64,000 bases of DNA from Xylanibacillus composti (GCF_018403685.1 NZ_BOVK01000027.1:38243-102242); one strand, 5' to 3'; positions 1 to 7,985 are shown, counted from the first letter of the stretch. Numbers and translations are program-made. Notes: generated by a model from the sequence alone, not told the origin.

Positions 1-131
1 ATCGTTGTCGCGACAGATGCAAAGAAGGTATCCCATTTCTGAAAAAAATCCAAAAACAATTGACCCATTACAACAAAGCTTAACAAGAATGCCAAAATGA
101 AATATCTAGGATCCAACTTCGGTTGACTCAT
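1..131 (-). CDS. N-terminal part of a membrane protein, cut by the window edge
   Basis: An open frame starts at an ATG at 131 and reads leftwards without a stop to the window edge, giving 43 residues beginning MSQPKLDPRYF. A GGAGAGGAGA stretch lies 7-8 bases before the ATG, so the start is well supported. Residues 10-28 are strongly hydrophobic and look like a first membrane segment. The start lies inside the last 26 bases of the AraC-type gene, which suggests translational coupling. The DPRYF start followed by a membrane helix faintly resembles RnfD/NqrB-type membrane subunits, but this is a guess from very little sequence; the family is not established. Confidence 0.6.
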   Translation of the reverse strand, partial: MSQPKLDPRYFILAFLLSFVVMGQLFLDFFQKWDTFFASVATT

Positions 132-783
132 GATACTGTTCTCCTCTCCTCCATCTGTTTCTGGATTGGTTCGTCGCGCGATACTTGGAAGGCGGCAGTC
201 CGACCATGCGCTTAAATACTTTCGAGAAATGCGTCAAGTCGTTGTAGCCTACCATATAGCAAGTATTCGTTACACTTTCGCCGCCGTTCAACAGAACCTT
301 GGCCCGTTTGATTCTTTGCCGCATGATATATTCCTTGAATCCCACCCCCATGTGCTTCTGAAACAATCGCGAATAATGATATTTGCTGATATACACATGT
401 GCAGCGGCCTGATCCAGGGACAAATTGCTGTCGCACAAGTGGTTGTGGATATACTGGAGCGACTCGCGCATGGCCTTGTCCCGAGGGGAGGCTCCTTCCA
501 GCAAATATGTATCGATCCATTGATTCAGCAAGCCCATATGAAATTGATTCACTTGGGTCAGCACCAGTGTCGGACATCCCATATTGAGATCATAAACCTT
601 CCAGGAGTCAGGAAATGCCCGCTCATCCGTCAAAAACGCAATGAGTTGATAGCTTGCCTCTTTTGCCAGCTCCATCGCATTCTGATAGCACTCTGTTACA
701 TACAGCTTGGCTTTTACAGTTTGGTGATCCAACAGCTTCACATGATTCAACCCCTTTCTTCGATATAGAACCAGAACGTCCAA
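106..783 (-). CDS. AraC/XylS-family transcriptional regulator
   Basis: This 225-residue protein has an N-terminal region of about 100 residues with no recognised ligand domain, followed by a C-terminal AraC-type pair of helix-turn-helix motifs at about residues 105-205. The second motif is visible as VGYNDLTHFSKVFKRMVGLPPSKYR, seen in pieces (VGYNDLTHFSKVF, then GLPPSKYR). The start is a TTG at 783; an in-frame stop lies just upstream and an AAAGGA sits about 9 bases before it. It is the only regulator in the first accessory region and is divergent from the gene at 982, so it may control the neighbouring enzyme cluster, but nothing in the sequence proves this. Its 3' end overlaps the start of the next minus-strand gene. 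Confidence 0.85.
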   Translation of the reverse strand: MDVLVLYRRKGLNHVKLLDHQTVKAKLYVTECYQNAMELAKEASYQLIAFLTDERAFPDSWKVYDLNMGCPTLVLTQVNQFHMGLLNQWIDTYLLEGASPRDKAMRESLQYIHNHLCDSNLSLDQAAAHVYISKYHYSRLFQKHMGVGFKEYIMRQRIKRAKVLLNGGESVTNTCYMVGYNDLTHFSKVFKRMVGLPPSKYRATNQSRNRWRRGEQYHESTEVGS

Positions 784-938
784 TGCCCATCATCCTTTCC
801 CCATTTTTGTACATCCATCGCTACTAGCAATTTAATCTTACAACCGAATGGCCGCACGCGTTATGCAATTATTGTTAAAAGTTTGGTTTAAGTTGTGGAA
901 AGGTGTCGATGCAGCAAGTAAAGTCGAGTGGCGGAGGG

Positions 939-957
939 AGAGCATATTGTATGCTCT
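939..957. promoter_or_regulatory. Short inverted repeat before the first enzyme unit
   Basis: AGAGCATA and TATGCTCT are perfect 8-base arms separated by TTG, ending 24 bases before the ATG at 982 and just ahead of its AAAAGGAGG ribosome binding site. It could be an operator for the divergent AraC regulator or a small leader hairpin near the ribosome binding site. I did not find a second copy ahead of the other units of the cluster. Confidence 0.4.
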
Positions 958-981
958 TAGGAAAAAGGAGGTGGCTTCGGA

Positions 982-1203
982 ATGGGAACCTATGAACGCG
1001 CCGAATTCGCTTTGTCCCACCGGCATCCGGATGACCCAAGTCCGATTGATGAATGCAGCTATTTCGGCTGCAGACGCCCCATCTACAGAGACGAAAAAAA
1101 CTGGGAGCTGTTCGGGACTTGGTTTTGCAGCGCTGTTTGTGTGGCCCGGCATGTGGATGCCAAGCGACTATATCCTGACCAAATTCATGACGGACAGCAT
1201 TAG
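982..1203 (+). CDS. Small Cys-rich putative zinc-binding protein
   Basis: This 73-residue protein starts at an ATG at 982 behind a strong AAAAGGAGG. It carries two cysteine pairs, CSYFGC at about residues 25-30 and CSAVC at about residues 49-53, with nearby histidines, a spacing that suggests one zinc site. It has no signal peptide or membrane segment. It lacks the DSL phosphopantetheine motif, so it is not the carrier protein that the neighbouring synthetase-like enzymes would be expected to need. It is followed after 13 bases by the first dioxygenase and is almost certainly cotranscribed with it. I do not recognise the family. Confidence 0.7.
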   Translation: MGTYERAEFALSHRHPDDPSPIDECSYFGCRRPIYRDEKNWELFGTWFCSAVCVARHVDAKRLYPDQIHDGQH

Positions 1204-1216
1204 GGGGGAATGAACG

Positions 1217-2032
1217 ATGATCCGCAAACTAACCGACGATGAGCTGCGGTTCTTGCATAAAGAAGGCTACTTGGTTCTGGAGCAATTGTATGCGTTGGAA
1301 GAAATAGAGGACATCCGTCAAGCGTTCGATCATATGTGGATTGATGCGGTCGTGAACAAGCAATTCGTACAGCAGCCAAACCGACCGTTGACAAGCCTGT
1401 ATCCTCCCGTCCGCGACCGCCATCTGTCGCATGAACGGCTCATGCAATTGATGCTGGACCCGCGAAATATTGCGCTCGCCGAGCAGCTGTTGGGCGAAGA
1501 GCCGCTGGCCGTTGGCTGCGATTGCTTCTTCAAAGCGCCGGGGGCCGATGTGCTGCCCTTTCACCAGGACAATTACGACATTGGGGCGGAACCCGGCACG
1601 ACCTGGGCCGTCTGGATCAGCTTGGATCAGGCAGATCCGGAGAATGGCGCTTTGCGGTTTGTACCCGGTACGCAGCACTTCGAGCTGATTCCTCCGAGGC
1701 TGCCTTCGCATCTGTCCGCTTACGGTCAGGCGGTCCGCGTACCGGAAGGCTATAAAGCCGTTGACGTAAGCACCTCGCCCGGGGATGTCGTTCTGTTCAA
1801 CGGTCAAGTCCTCCATGGCTCCCATGCGAATCGCACGCTGTACCGGTTCCGCCGTTCCTTCGTCACCCATTATGTAGGCAGCAGCGTCCAGAAGATTTAC
1901 GTGCATTATTTGGATTTGTACGATCGGCATGGAAACGTCGTGAAGCGCAAGCTCAACCGGATGCACAAGCTCCAATTCGATCCGGCCTACCGGCGAAAGA
2001 CGTCTATCCATTCTCGCAAGCCAACATCATGA
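1217..2032 (+). CDS. PhyH-like Fe(II)/2-oxoglutarate dioxygenase, copy A
   Basis: The 271-residue protein is a phytanoyl-CoA dioxygenase-family enzyme. These non-haem iron oxygenases hydroxylate or otherwise oxidise small molecules or carrier-bound substrates using 2-oxoglutarate and O2. The iron triad is visible: H116 and D118 in FHQDN, and H200 in LHGS. Arginines at about 210-213 (RFRR) are in the position that usually binds 2-oxoglutarate. Because the acidic ligand D118 is present, it is unlikely to be a SyrB2-type halogenase, which has Ala or Gly there. The ATG at 1217 follows a G-rich ribosome binding site. A paralogue lies at 3811-4650 on the other strand and shares the PGDVVLFNG and YRRSFVTH stretches. 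The substrate is unknown. Confidence 0.9.
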   Translation: MIRKLTDDELRFLHKEGYLVLEQLYALEEIEDIRQAFDHMWIDAVVNKQFVQQPNRPLTSLYPPVRDRHLSHERLMQLMLDPRNIALAEQLLGEEPLAVGCDCFFKAPGADVLPFHQDNYDIGAEPGTTWAVWISLDQADPENGALRFVPGTQHFELIPPRLPSHLSAYGQAVRVPEGYKAVDVSTSPGDVVLFNGQVLHGSHANRTLYRFRRSFVTHYVGSSVQKIYVHYLDLYDRHGNVVKRKLNRMHKLQFDPAYRRKTSIHSRKPTS

Positions 2033-2050
2033 TCAGCCGCACAACAGAAA

Positions 2051-2089
2051 GGACCGCCTGCTCCCCGTGCCGGGAAACAGGCGGTCTTT
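2051..2089. terminator. Bidirectional terminator between convergent genes
   Basis: GACCGCCTG (2052-2060) pairs perfectly with CAGGCGGTC (2078-2086). Short A and T runs lie on either side, so the hairpin can end both the plus-strand dioxygenase unit and the minus-strand VOC unit. Confidence 0.8.
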
Positions 2090-2110
2090 CATTCACGCTT
2101 CTTGGCCGGC

Positions 2111-2482
2111 TTACACGGGCTCAATAAGCGAAATGATGTTGCCGTCCGGATCAACTACGTTGAAATAACGGAATTCATTCTTTTCACCGAACGTGCGAAT
2201 ATGCGTGTCGCAGTGCATTTTCAAGCGCCCTACTTCCTTGAAGGTCTCCTCAATGTTCGATACGTGGAATCCGAGCAGAGAGAGACGGTCCCCTACTACG
2301 TGGTTGTCATCGATAAGGGTGATCATGGCGCGATCGGCAAGATCGCCTACCTGCAGACGCTCCACACAATCGTTTCTGTACGCAACAGGGAAATCGAAGG
2401 TTCTTCTGTAGAAATTAATCATTTCCTGGTAGTTCTTCGTTCTCAAGAACACGTTATCGATATAATTCACTTTTACTGCCAT
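2111..2482 (-). CDS. VOC-superfamily (glyoxalase/bleomycin-resistance fold) protein, copy A
   Basis: The protein has 123 residues from the ATG at 2482, chosen because GGAAGGAG lies 8 bases ahead; longer in-frame starts upstream have no such site. The beta-alpha-beta-beta-beta pattern of the vicinal oxygen chelate fold is visible, with NVFLRTKNYQEMINFY near the N-terminus and DPDGNIISLIEP at the C-terminus. The His that often provides the first metal ligand is replaced (IDNVFL), so metal-dependent catalysis is uncertain; a binding or lyase role is possible. It lies downstream of the synthetase-like gene 2632-3768 and dioxygenase 3811-4650 and probably ends that operon. A paralogue is at 4693-5043. 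Confidence 0.82.
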   Translation of the reverse strand: MAVKVNYIDNVFLRTKNYQEMINFYRRTFDFPVAYRNDCVERLQVGDLADRAMITLIDDNHVVGDRLSLLGFHVSNIEETFKEVGRLKMHCDTHIRTFGEKNEFRYFNVVDPDGNIISLIEPV

Positions 2483-2631
2483 AGGGAAAACTCCTTCCGA
2501 TTTGAGAGTTTCGAACCGCACGCCCCGGGAGATTTCACTTGTGCTGTTCGACACCTCTATCTTCCCATATGGGCGAACAATTTCCTCTGTTTTAGCTGAG
2601 TGGATTTCAACTTCTGATGGTCAGATAAGCC

Positions 2632-3768
2632 TCATCCTTGAAGATAGCGCTGTATAATTTTCGGCCAGCGGCCGGATTCTCGGCCATGGGCATAAAGAAA
2701 TGCCTGTACCCAACGGTCGATGCCAAACCCGGTGCAGCCTGAATGCAAGCTGCTTTGGTCATGACCGCAGCTCTTGACCCCGAAGGCCTCGCACAGCACG
2801 TGTCCGCATAAGTTGAAGGAGGCGATGGAGAAGTCGGGTTGCCCGTTCCCCGCACTGCGCAGCTCATACTTCAGCGCATGCGCGGATTGCTGATACATCA
2901 GCACACTGTCATCCTCGTAGAAGAAAGGATCGGTTGCGCTTTCGATATACCCCTGTAAGCCCAATGCCTCGAAGAGCGACCAGGTCAGCCCAATCAGCTG
3001 CTCCCTGATCTCCGCCACACGCTCGGGCTCCCCGATATAAATGATCTCCCGCATCGCAAACTCGCGCAGCCGCGTCGGGGACAAACGGCTGCGATGCTCG
3101 TGCCGGAAGCATGATCCGGCGGCCGTATATACGGACAAGCTTTCTACTCGACTCACCCCTGTTCGCGCCAGCTCCTCATATACATGGAAGCAGAGGCAAG
3201 GCTGGAGAAAATATCCGCTCGGCTGGAGAAAGGCGCCGGACTCCTTCTGTTCGTCCGACTGCTCTCTGTAGCTCCTCAGCACCGCATCGTCATGCGCAAT
3301 TTCGCTAACGCCGTACATATGCTGCGGGAAGTGCGCCAAATACCCGCCCATTTTCATTTGTTTCGTTGTCATCAAGGAAGGATATTTTCGTTGCGAAGCG
3401 CCAGACTTCAAGGCTATCTCCAGGAAGATCCGGTCGAAGGCTTGTGCAAGGCCTACTTCGTCCCCTTCCAACTGAAGCCCTCCTAGCGAAGATCGGGCAG
3501 CTGCAGCCCACGACTGGGCAGGCTGTCGCACTCGGTTGTCATGGGAAATTTGCTTCGGGGCATATTTCGCCAGCAAGCCGACTCGCATATAACGGTTCAG
3601 CCTTTCTTGGAACGCGGCAGGTTCCTCATCCCCCGCATATTCAACCTCCAGGCAGTCTGCTTGCAGACGTACGTCAACAATGTGTTCGGACAAGTAATAG
3701 ACACTATCGGTCAGTTGCTCGGCCTTCGCCCGCTTTTTCTCGCTGGCCAGCGGGTAGCGAAAAATCAT
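2632..3768 (-). CDS. Class II aaRS-like enzyme, probable amino acid:[carrier protein] ligase, copy A
   Basis: The 378-residue protein is a stand-alone class II aminoacyl-tRNA-synthetase catalytic core related to atypical seryl-tRNA synthetases, without a recognisable tRNA-binding arm. Such homologues activate an amino acid with ATP and load it on a carrier-protein phosphopantetheine instead of tRNA. Motif 2 is seen as CFRHE (about 220-224) and motif 3 as GFGIDRW (about 347-353). The Cys-Glu-Cys zinc ligands of atypical SerRS fit C193, E241 (in MREI) and C345 (in SGCTGFG). The start at 3768 has GGAGAGGG at good spacing; an alternative ATG at 3786 does not. It follows dioxygenase copy B by about 40 bases and has a paralogue at 5311-6429. 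The amino-acid substrate and the acceptor are unknown. Confidence 0.8.
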   Translation of the reverse strand: MIFRYPLASEKKRAKAEQLTDSVYYLSEHIVDVRLQADCLEVEYAGDEEPAAFQERLNRYMRVGLLAKYAPKQISHDNRVRQPAQSWAAAARSSLGGLQLEGDEVGLAQAFDRIFLEIALKSGASQRKYPSLMTTKQMKMGGYLAHFPQHMYGVSEIAHDDAVLRSYREQSDEQKESGAFLQPSGYFLQPCLCFHVYEELARTGVSRVESLSVYTAAGSCFRHEHRSRLSPTRLREFAMREIIYIGEPERVAEIREQLIGLTWSLFEALGLQGYIESATDPFFYEDDSVLMYQQSAHALKYELRSAGNGQPDFSIASFNLCGHVLCEAFGVKSCGHDQSSLHSGCTGFGIDRWVQAFLYAHGRESGRWPKIIQRYLQG

Positions 3769-3810
3769 ACAACACACCCTCTCCATTCCTTCGGGCGGAG
3801 CCCTCGTCTA

Positions 3811-4650
3811 TCAAAAAATGCCATGAATGATTTGATCATAGAAGGCAGCGTCCCTGTATTGGAAAATGCTCGATTCATCAATGATTTTCGGCCGGGAGTT
3901 CAGTCTCCTCCGTACCCGCTGGCCATGCTTGCTCACCAAATGACTGTAATTCAATGCAATCCGTTCGACGCTTGCTCTGGCGAAATGCGTGACAAAGGAA
4001 CGCCGGTAACGATAGGACGAAACATTTTTGGAAGACCCGTGATACATATTGCCGTTGAAGAGAACTACATCGCCCGGTTCTGTCTCTACCTGTATGCGCT
4101 GGTAGCCATCCGGCTTCCTGAGAATTTCGGAACTGTATGCATTGCTGCTGCCCGGTACGACTTCCGAGGGCGCAAGCCCGAGCTTGTGCGTGCCCGGCAC
4201 GAAGAACAAGCTGCCGTTTTCCCCGTCTGTTGCATCTATGCTCACCCACATCGCGTAAGAAGTATCCGGCTCGATGCCGATATGGGCATTGTCCTGATGG
4301 AATCCAAGTCCTTTCGTGCCTGGCGGCTTGAAGTAATAGTTGCTCTGTATGGCAAGCGGTTCTTCGCCCAGCAGACTTTCCAATATGGCGATCGCTTCCT
4401 GCTTCAGCATGAAGGCTGTAATCACGGGGTTATCGCGGTGGAAGTCTCTCAGCCGGTTGGGAAAAAGACTCTCCAGCGGTCTTTCCCGATTTTGCCGAAT
4501 TTTCCCGAGCGCCATCAATTCCGTCCATATCTTGACATACTCCTGATGAAGCTCATCCAGCTCGCGCTTCGAATAAACGCCTTTCACAATGAGGTATCCC
4601 TGCTCGTCGAATTGCTGTCTATCCTGGAATGCAATGGGTGTGTCTGGCAT
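3811..4650 (-). CDS. PhyH-like Fe(II)/2-oxoglutarate dioxygenase, copy B
   Basis: The 279-residue protein starts at an ATG at 4650 preceded by AAGGAGGG at 7 bases. It has the phytanoyl-CoA dioxygenase fold with iron ligands H118 and D120 (FHQDN) and H204 (YHGSS), and arginines at about 214-217 (RYRR) for 2-oxoglutarate. It shares with copy A at 1217-2032 the stretches PGDVVLFNG and YRRSFVTH and a similar N-terminal start (FDEQGYLIVKG against LHKEGYLVLEQ), so the two arose by duplication. The intact H-x-D indicates a hydroxylase-type rather than a halogenase-type site. It lies between VOC copy B and the synthetase-like copy A in one operon with gaps of about 40 bases. Confidence 0.9.
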   Translation of the reverse strand: MPDTPIAFQDRQQFDEQGYLIVKGVYSKRELDELHQEYVKIWTELMALGKIRQNRERPLESLFPNRLRDFHRDNPVITAFMLKQEAIAILESLLGEEPLAIQSNYYFKPPGTKGLGFHQDNAHIGIEPDTSYAMWVSIDATDGENGSLFFVPGTHKLGLAPSEVVPGSSNAYSSEILRKPDGYQRIQVETEPGDVVLFNGNMYHGSSKNVSSYRYRRSFVTHFARASVERIALNYSHLVSKHGQRVRRRLNSRPKIIDESSIFQYRDAAFYDQIIHGIF

Positions 4651-4692
4651 ATCGCTTCCCTCCTTCATGAGCACTCGTTGCACACAAGCGCG

Positions 4693-5043
4693 TTATTCGA
4701 AATGGCAAACATTGAGCACATTGCCTTCCGCATCTGTGAAATCAAATGTCTGAACCGTGCCGTAATCGCGAAGCGGTCCTACAGCTATTCCCCGCTCCTG
4801 CATCCGTTCATACGTCTGCTGAATATTGGAGGTGTATAAATTGAACAGAGGATGCGGTTCAGCGACGGCATCCTGCTTCACCAGCGTAATCGGCGTCTTG
4901 TCTCCCGCTCTGAGAGCGGCGATCATGTCTGTCCGCCAAATCACAGGCAGTCCCAAAGTGTGATGGTACCAAGCAAATGCCTGCTCAAAATCGCGAACAC
5001 GCAAGAAAACCGTATCCATTCTCTCAAACAAAGGTTGCTCCAT
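4693..5043 (-). CDS. VOC-superfamily protein, copy B
   Basis: This 116-residue vicinal-oxygen-chelate-fold protein starts at an ATG at 5043, preceded by GGGAGGGAG. It begins MEQPLFERMDTVFLRV and ends with DAEGNVLNVCHFE, the arrangement seen in copy A at 2111-2482. As in copy A, the usual first metal-binding His at the start of the fold is missing (MDTVFL). It is the first gene of the minus-strand operon that continues with dioxygenase B, synthetase-like A and VOC A. The 267-base gap upstream, shared with the divergent synthetase-like copy B, must hold its promoter. Function is unknown; a role in binding or modifying the product of the neighbouring enzymes is inferred from position only. Confidence 0.8.
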   Translation of the reverse strand: MEQPLFERMDTVFLRVRDFEQAFAWYHHTLGLPVIWRTDMIAALRAGDKTPITLVKQDAVAEPHPLFNLYTSNIQQTYERMQERGIAVGPLRDYGTVQTFDFTDAEGNVLNVCHFE

Positions 5044-5310
5044 CTTCTCCCTCCCTGATTCAAACTCCAGGCGAATGCGCAGGTTGATTGCCGCTTGTCT
5101 TCCGGCATTCATCCGCATTCACCCGAATTGTAGCATCAGGCCGGGGAGCAGACTCTGCTTCGCGTGCGAATCTTGCGGGGATGAATGGCTTCTTGCGCCT
5201 GCTATTACCCGATTCGGTCGAAAGTCCCCTGCATAAACCGATACTCGCCGATTGACGCCTTTTATACTAAAAACAAGCAATGGATGGATAACCAGGGAGG
5301 AGCATGGATA
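5044..5310. promoter_or_regulatory. Divergent intergenic region between VOC B and the second synthetase-like gene
   Basis: This 267-base gap separates two genes read away from each other and must hold two promoters. For the plus strand, TATACT at 5263-5268 is a fair -10 box but no good -35 lies 16-18 bases upstream. I see no convincing operator. Confidence 0.4.
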
Positions 5311-6429
5311 TTGAAGAAGTGCTATGTGATTGACGATGTGCTGAACCGCAAGCAAGCCGACTTGCTGTTGGCCAAGCTCATCTACAGCGTTGAAGGAATT
5401 GCCGGATGCCGGCTGGATGACCACTCGCAAACTATACAGGTTGACTTGCTGCCAGGCTGCGATCAAGAGGAATTGGATGAGACCGTACATCAATTGATCG
5501 AGGAGGTACGAAGCCAGCGGGTAATCGCCTCGAGGATGTATGTGCAGCGGGATGGACATGCTTGGACAGGCCAGGCGGACATAGAAGAGGCGTTCGCCGA
5601 CAATGGATCGGTGCGCCGCGGCTTGGCGGTTGCCTTGTTCGAGCGCATAGACCGAAAACTGCTTGCTCTGGCGGAGCGTTACGGCAGCGAGCAGCGAAAG
5701 TATCCGTCCATGATCCCGCTCGACATATTGGACAAGTGCCGGTACATTCCCGCCTTCCCGCAAAACATTCATCTGGTCTCGGAAATCCCTCACCGCCTGA
5801 ATGCATTAAAGCAGGCCAGACAGCCGGAGCGATTGCCCGAGTTGGCCAGACTCAGTCCGTATGCATTAGCCCCCGCCGTTTGCTTTCACTGTTACGCAGA
5901 GCTCGCCGGCTCCCGGCTGCAAGCGCCGCTGGCACTGACAGCCCGAGGGCGCTGCTATCGCCATGAAGCCCCATGGCGTCTGGGCAAGCATCGGCTGAAT
6001 GAATTCAGCATGCGTGAAATCGTGCTGTTCGGCCATGACGATTATGTCGAGACACAGCGCAAGCATCTTATAGATGAGACTTGGGCGCTGTTCGCATCGC
6101 TCGGATTGCCTGGCAAAATCGAAACTGCCAGCGATCTGTTCTACTTTTCCGATGAATCGGATAGAGGACAGCATCAGCTGGCAGCTAATTTGAAATATGA
6201 ATTGATCGTAACGCCGGAAGCGGCTCCCCCGTTCTCGATTGCTTCGTTCAATTATATGGGCGACAGCTTGTGCAAGCCGTTCTGCGTCACCGACCGCGGG
6301 GGGAATCCGCTGCAATCCGGCTGCGCCGCTTTCGGACTCGACCGCTGGGTGTATGCCTTGCTGCTCGCTTACGGTCCGGACGATGCCCGATGGCCGGCAC
6401 AGGTTCATGCCGTTCTAAACGCGACCTAA
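5311..6429 (+). CDS. Class II aaRS-like enzyme, probable amino acid:[carrier protein] ligase, copy B
   Basis: The 372-residue enzyme is a paralogue of 2632-3768. The start is a TTG at 5311 with AGGGAGGAG at 5294-5302; an in-frame ATG at 5284 has no comparable site. Motif 2 is CYRHE (215-219) and motif 3 AFGLDRW (340-346). Likely zinc ligands are C191 (VCFHC), E236 (MREI) and C338 (SGCAAFG), the same triad as in copy A. Both copies also share QRKYPS and FSIASFN. Divergence between the copies suggests different amino-acid substrates. The stop overlaps the end of the convergent metallopeptidase gene by 4 bases. It is transcribed apart from the other copy, so the two are not simply one tandem operon. 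No tRNA-binding domain and no adjacent carrier protein are visible. Confidence 0.8.
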   Translation: MKKCYVIDDVLNRKQADLLLAKLIYSVEGIAGCRLDDHSQTIQVDLLPGCDQEELDETVHQLIEEVRSQRVIASRMYVQRDGHAWTGQADIEEAFADNGSVRRGLAVALFERIDRKLLALAERYGSEQRKYPSMIPLDILDKCRYIPAFPQNIHLVSEIPHRLNALKQARQPERLPELARLSPYALAPAVCFHCYAELAGSRLQAPLALTARGRCYRHEAPWRLGKHRLNEFSMREIVLFGHDDYVETQRKHLIDETWALFASLGLPGKIETASDLFYFSDESDRGQHQLAANLKYELIVTPEAAPPFSIASFNYMGDSLCKPFCVTDRGGNPLQSGCAAFGLDRWVYALLLAYGPDDARWPAQVHAVLNAT

Positions 6430-7985
6430 TCCAGCTGAAGCTGGCCGATAATCGCTTGCGGCCTCAACGGACGATGCGCGCAAGCGTGCAGCGCGTCCTT
6501 CCAGCAGCGCGAGATGCCCGGCTGGAACAACGTCCTTCTCATATGCTGCAAAGAACGCATGTTGTGCCATTCGCCGTACTGGTTATCCAGCGATTGCTGG
6601 AGCTCGGACGCGGCAACTTCCCCCAGCAGATAATAGTAGTAGGTGGCAGGCAAGGTGCTGAGATGCGGCTTGCTTGCCCAATAAGGCTTATCCCATTCCT
6701 CCGGCCTCGCAATCTCCTGGTACTCCTCGACGAGCTCCCACCACAAGCGATTAAGCTCCCCATCCGGATTTTCATACAGCTTCCGCTCAAATTGTACAAG
6801 CGTCATGGTCCAAAATAGCTTCACCAGCAGGGAAGCCTGCAGATCGCGCTGCCCGTCCCTCTCCTGCACATAGGATGCCTCGTTGTTAAGCGATTGCCGC
6901 CAGCCAGGAACATACAGCAGTCTTTCCATCAGCAGCGCGGCAGCCTCGCTCAGAAACGGATGAGCCGGCTGTCGCAGCAGAAAAGGAAGAGAAGGATCGT
7001 AAGCCAGCTCCGCGAAAGCGTGGCCGAATTCATGCAGGACGATGCGCGCTCCCCTGTCATCATGACTCACCTGACAGGATATACGGACATCGCTTCCTCG
7101 ATCGATTGGCAGACAGAAGTTGGCCGAGCTCTTGCCTGCACCGTCGCCCAAATCCATTCGCTTCACCAGGTCGCCAAGCCAAATCCCCCGGTCTTCCAAC
7201 CACCTCGCCACGCCAGCAGAAAACTTGTGCAGATCTATCGCTTCAGCCGGCGTCTCGGGCTCGTACGATTGGAAGAAGGGATCCGGGTAATGCCAGGAGC
7301 GAATCGCGGAAGGAGCAATGCCGAATCTGCGGCAAATGCCCTGATCGATTTCTTCCTTCACCTTGCGGTAAGACGTCTGCAGCTCTTCCTTCAGTAGGCG
7401 CACAATAAGGTCCAATTCAGTCCCATCCATCTCTTGTGCAGCCAGCTTCATCGCATAATAATCGGGAAACCCTCTCGCGCGGGCCAATCGATTGCGCATC
7501 CTCACCTGTTCAATCAGCGGAGCGGCTATCTCTTCGCCCAATCGCATATACGCATGCCAGAGCTGCTTCCGCTTTCCGCCGTTATCCAGCATGCGAAACA
7601 GAATGCGTGTCTCCTTCTCGGTCAAGGAACGGCCTTCGATTGTCGTGCGGTACATACTGATGCGGACGTTCAATTCGTTCCATAGCCGGACCCACTGTGC
7701 GCGCAGCTGCTCGTCCTCATGATGCTCCAGCATTTCGTTGCGCAATACCGTCCACTGCCTTCTTGCCAGTGGCGATGATGTCTGCGTGCATCCGGCTTTT
7801 ACTGCTTGGCGCCATTCCGGGGAAGCAAGCAGCTGCCGGTATGTCTGTTCGTGCTGCTCATACGCTTGCGCCCATTGTCCATCCCCGCTCGTCAGCAGCA
7901 TCCACAAAGCATGCATCTTGTCCGCATAAGGCTTGGCCAGCTGCGTGTTAATCGTATTAAGGAATGCTTCCTCGCCTGAAGTCAC
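6426..7985 (-). CDS. M2-family (ACE-like) zinc metallopeptidase
   Basis: The 519-residue protein has the gluzincin site HEFGH at about 318-322 and a downstream Glu (E347) in PAHPFLSEAAALLMERL, which is how bacterial members of peptidase family M2 look; animal members are peptidyl-dipeptidases such as angiotensin-converting enzyme. There is no signal peptide, so it should act in the cytoplasm. The chosen start is a GTG at 7985 preceded by AGAGGTG; a GTG at 7994 is possible. It begins a few bases after the haloperoxidase stop, so the two are cotranscribed. Its place beside amino-acid activating enzymes suggests it trims or releases a peptide product, but this is inference. An M3-type assignment is less likely. 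Confidence 0.78.
   Translation of the reverse strand: MTSGEEAFLNTINTQLAKPYADKMHALWMLLTSGDGQWAQAYEQHEQTYRQLLASPEWRQAVKAGCTQTSSPLARRQWTVLRNEMLEHHEDEQLRAQWVRLWNELNVRISMYRTTIEGRSLTEKETRILFRMLDNGGKRKQLWHAYMRLGEEIAAPLIEQVRMRNRLARARGFPDYYAMKLAAQEMDGTELDLIVRLLKEELQTSYRKVKEEIDQGICRRFGIAPSAIRSWHYPDPFFQSYEPETPAEAIDLHKFSAGVARWLEDRGIWLGDLVKRMDLGDGAGKSSANFCLPIDRGSDVRISCQVSHDDRGARIVLHEFGHAFAELAYDPSLPFLLRQPAHPFLSEAAALLMERLLYVPGWRQSLNNEASYVQERDGQRDLQASLLVKLFWTMTLVQFERKLYENPDGELNRLWWELVEEYQEIARPEEWDKPYWASKPHLSTLPATYYYYLLGEVAASELQQSLDNQYGEWHNMRSLQHMRRTLFQPGISRCWKDALHACAHRPLRPQAIIGQLQLD

Noticed and set aside
1217..4650. Dioxygenases as halogenases of the SyrB2 type
   Set aside because: Both copies keep the Asp of the iron-binding H-x-D motif; halogenases have Ala or Gly there.
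3541..4839. Long plus-strand open frame of about 430 codons over the second dioxygenase
   Set aside because: It is antisense to well-supported genes with ribosome sites and known motifs, and its own translation has no family pattern.
2111..5043. VOC proteins as antibiotic-resistance (bleomycin or fosfomycin) proteins
   Set aside because: They share the fold, but the first metal ligand is lost and the context is enzymatic, so a resistance name is not supported.
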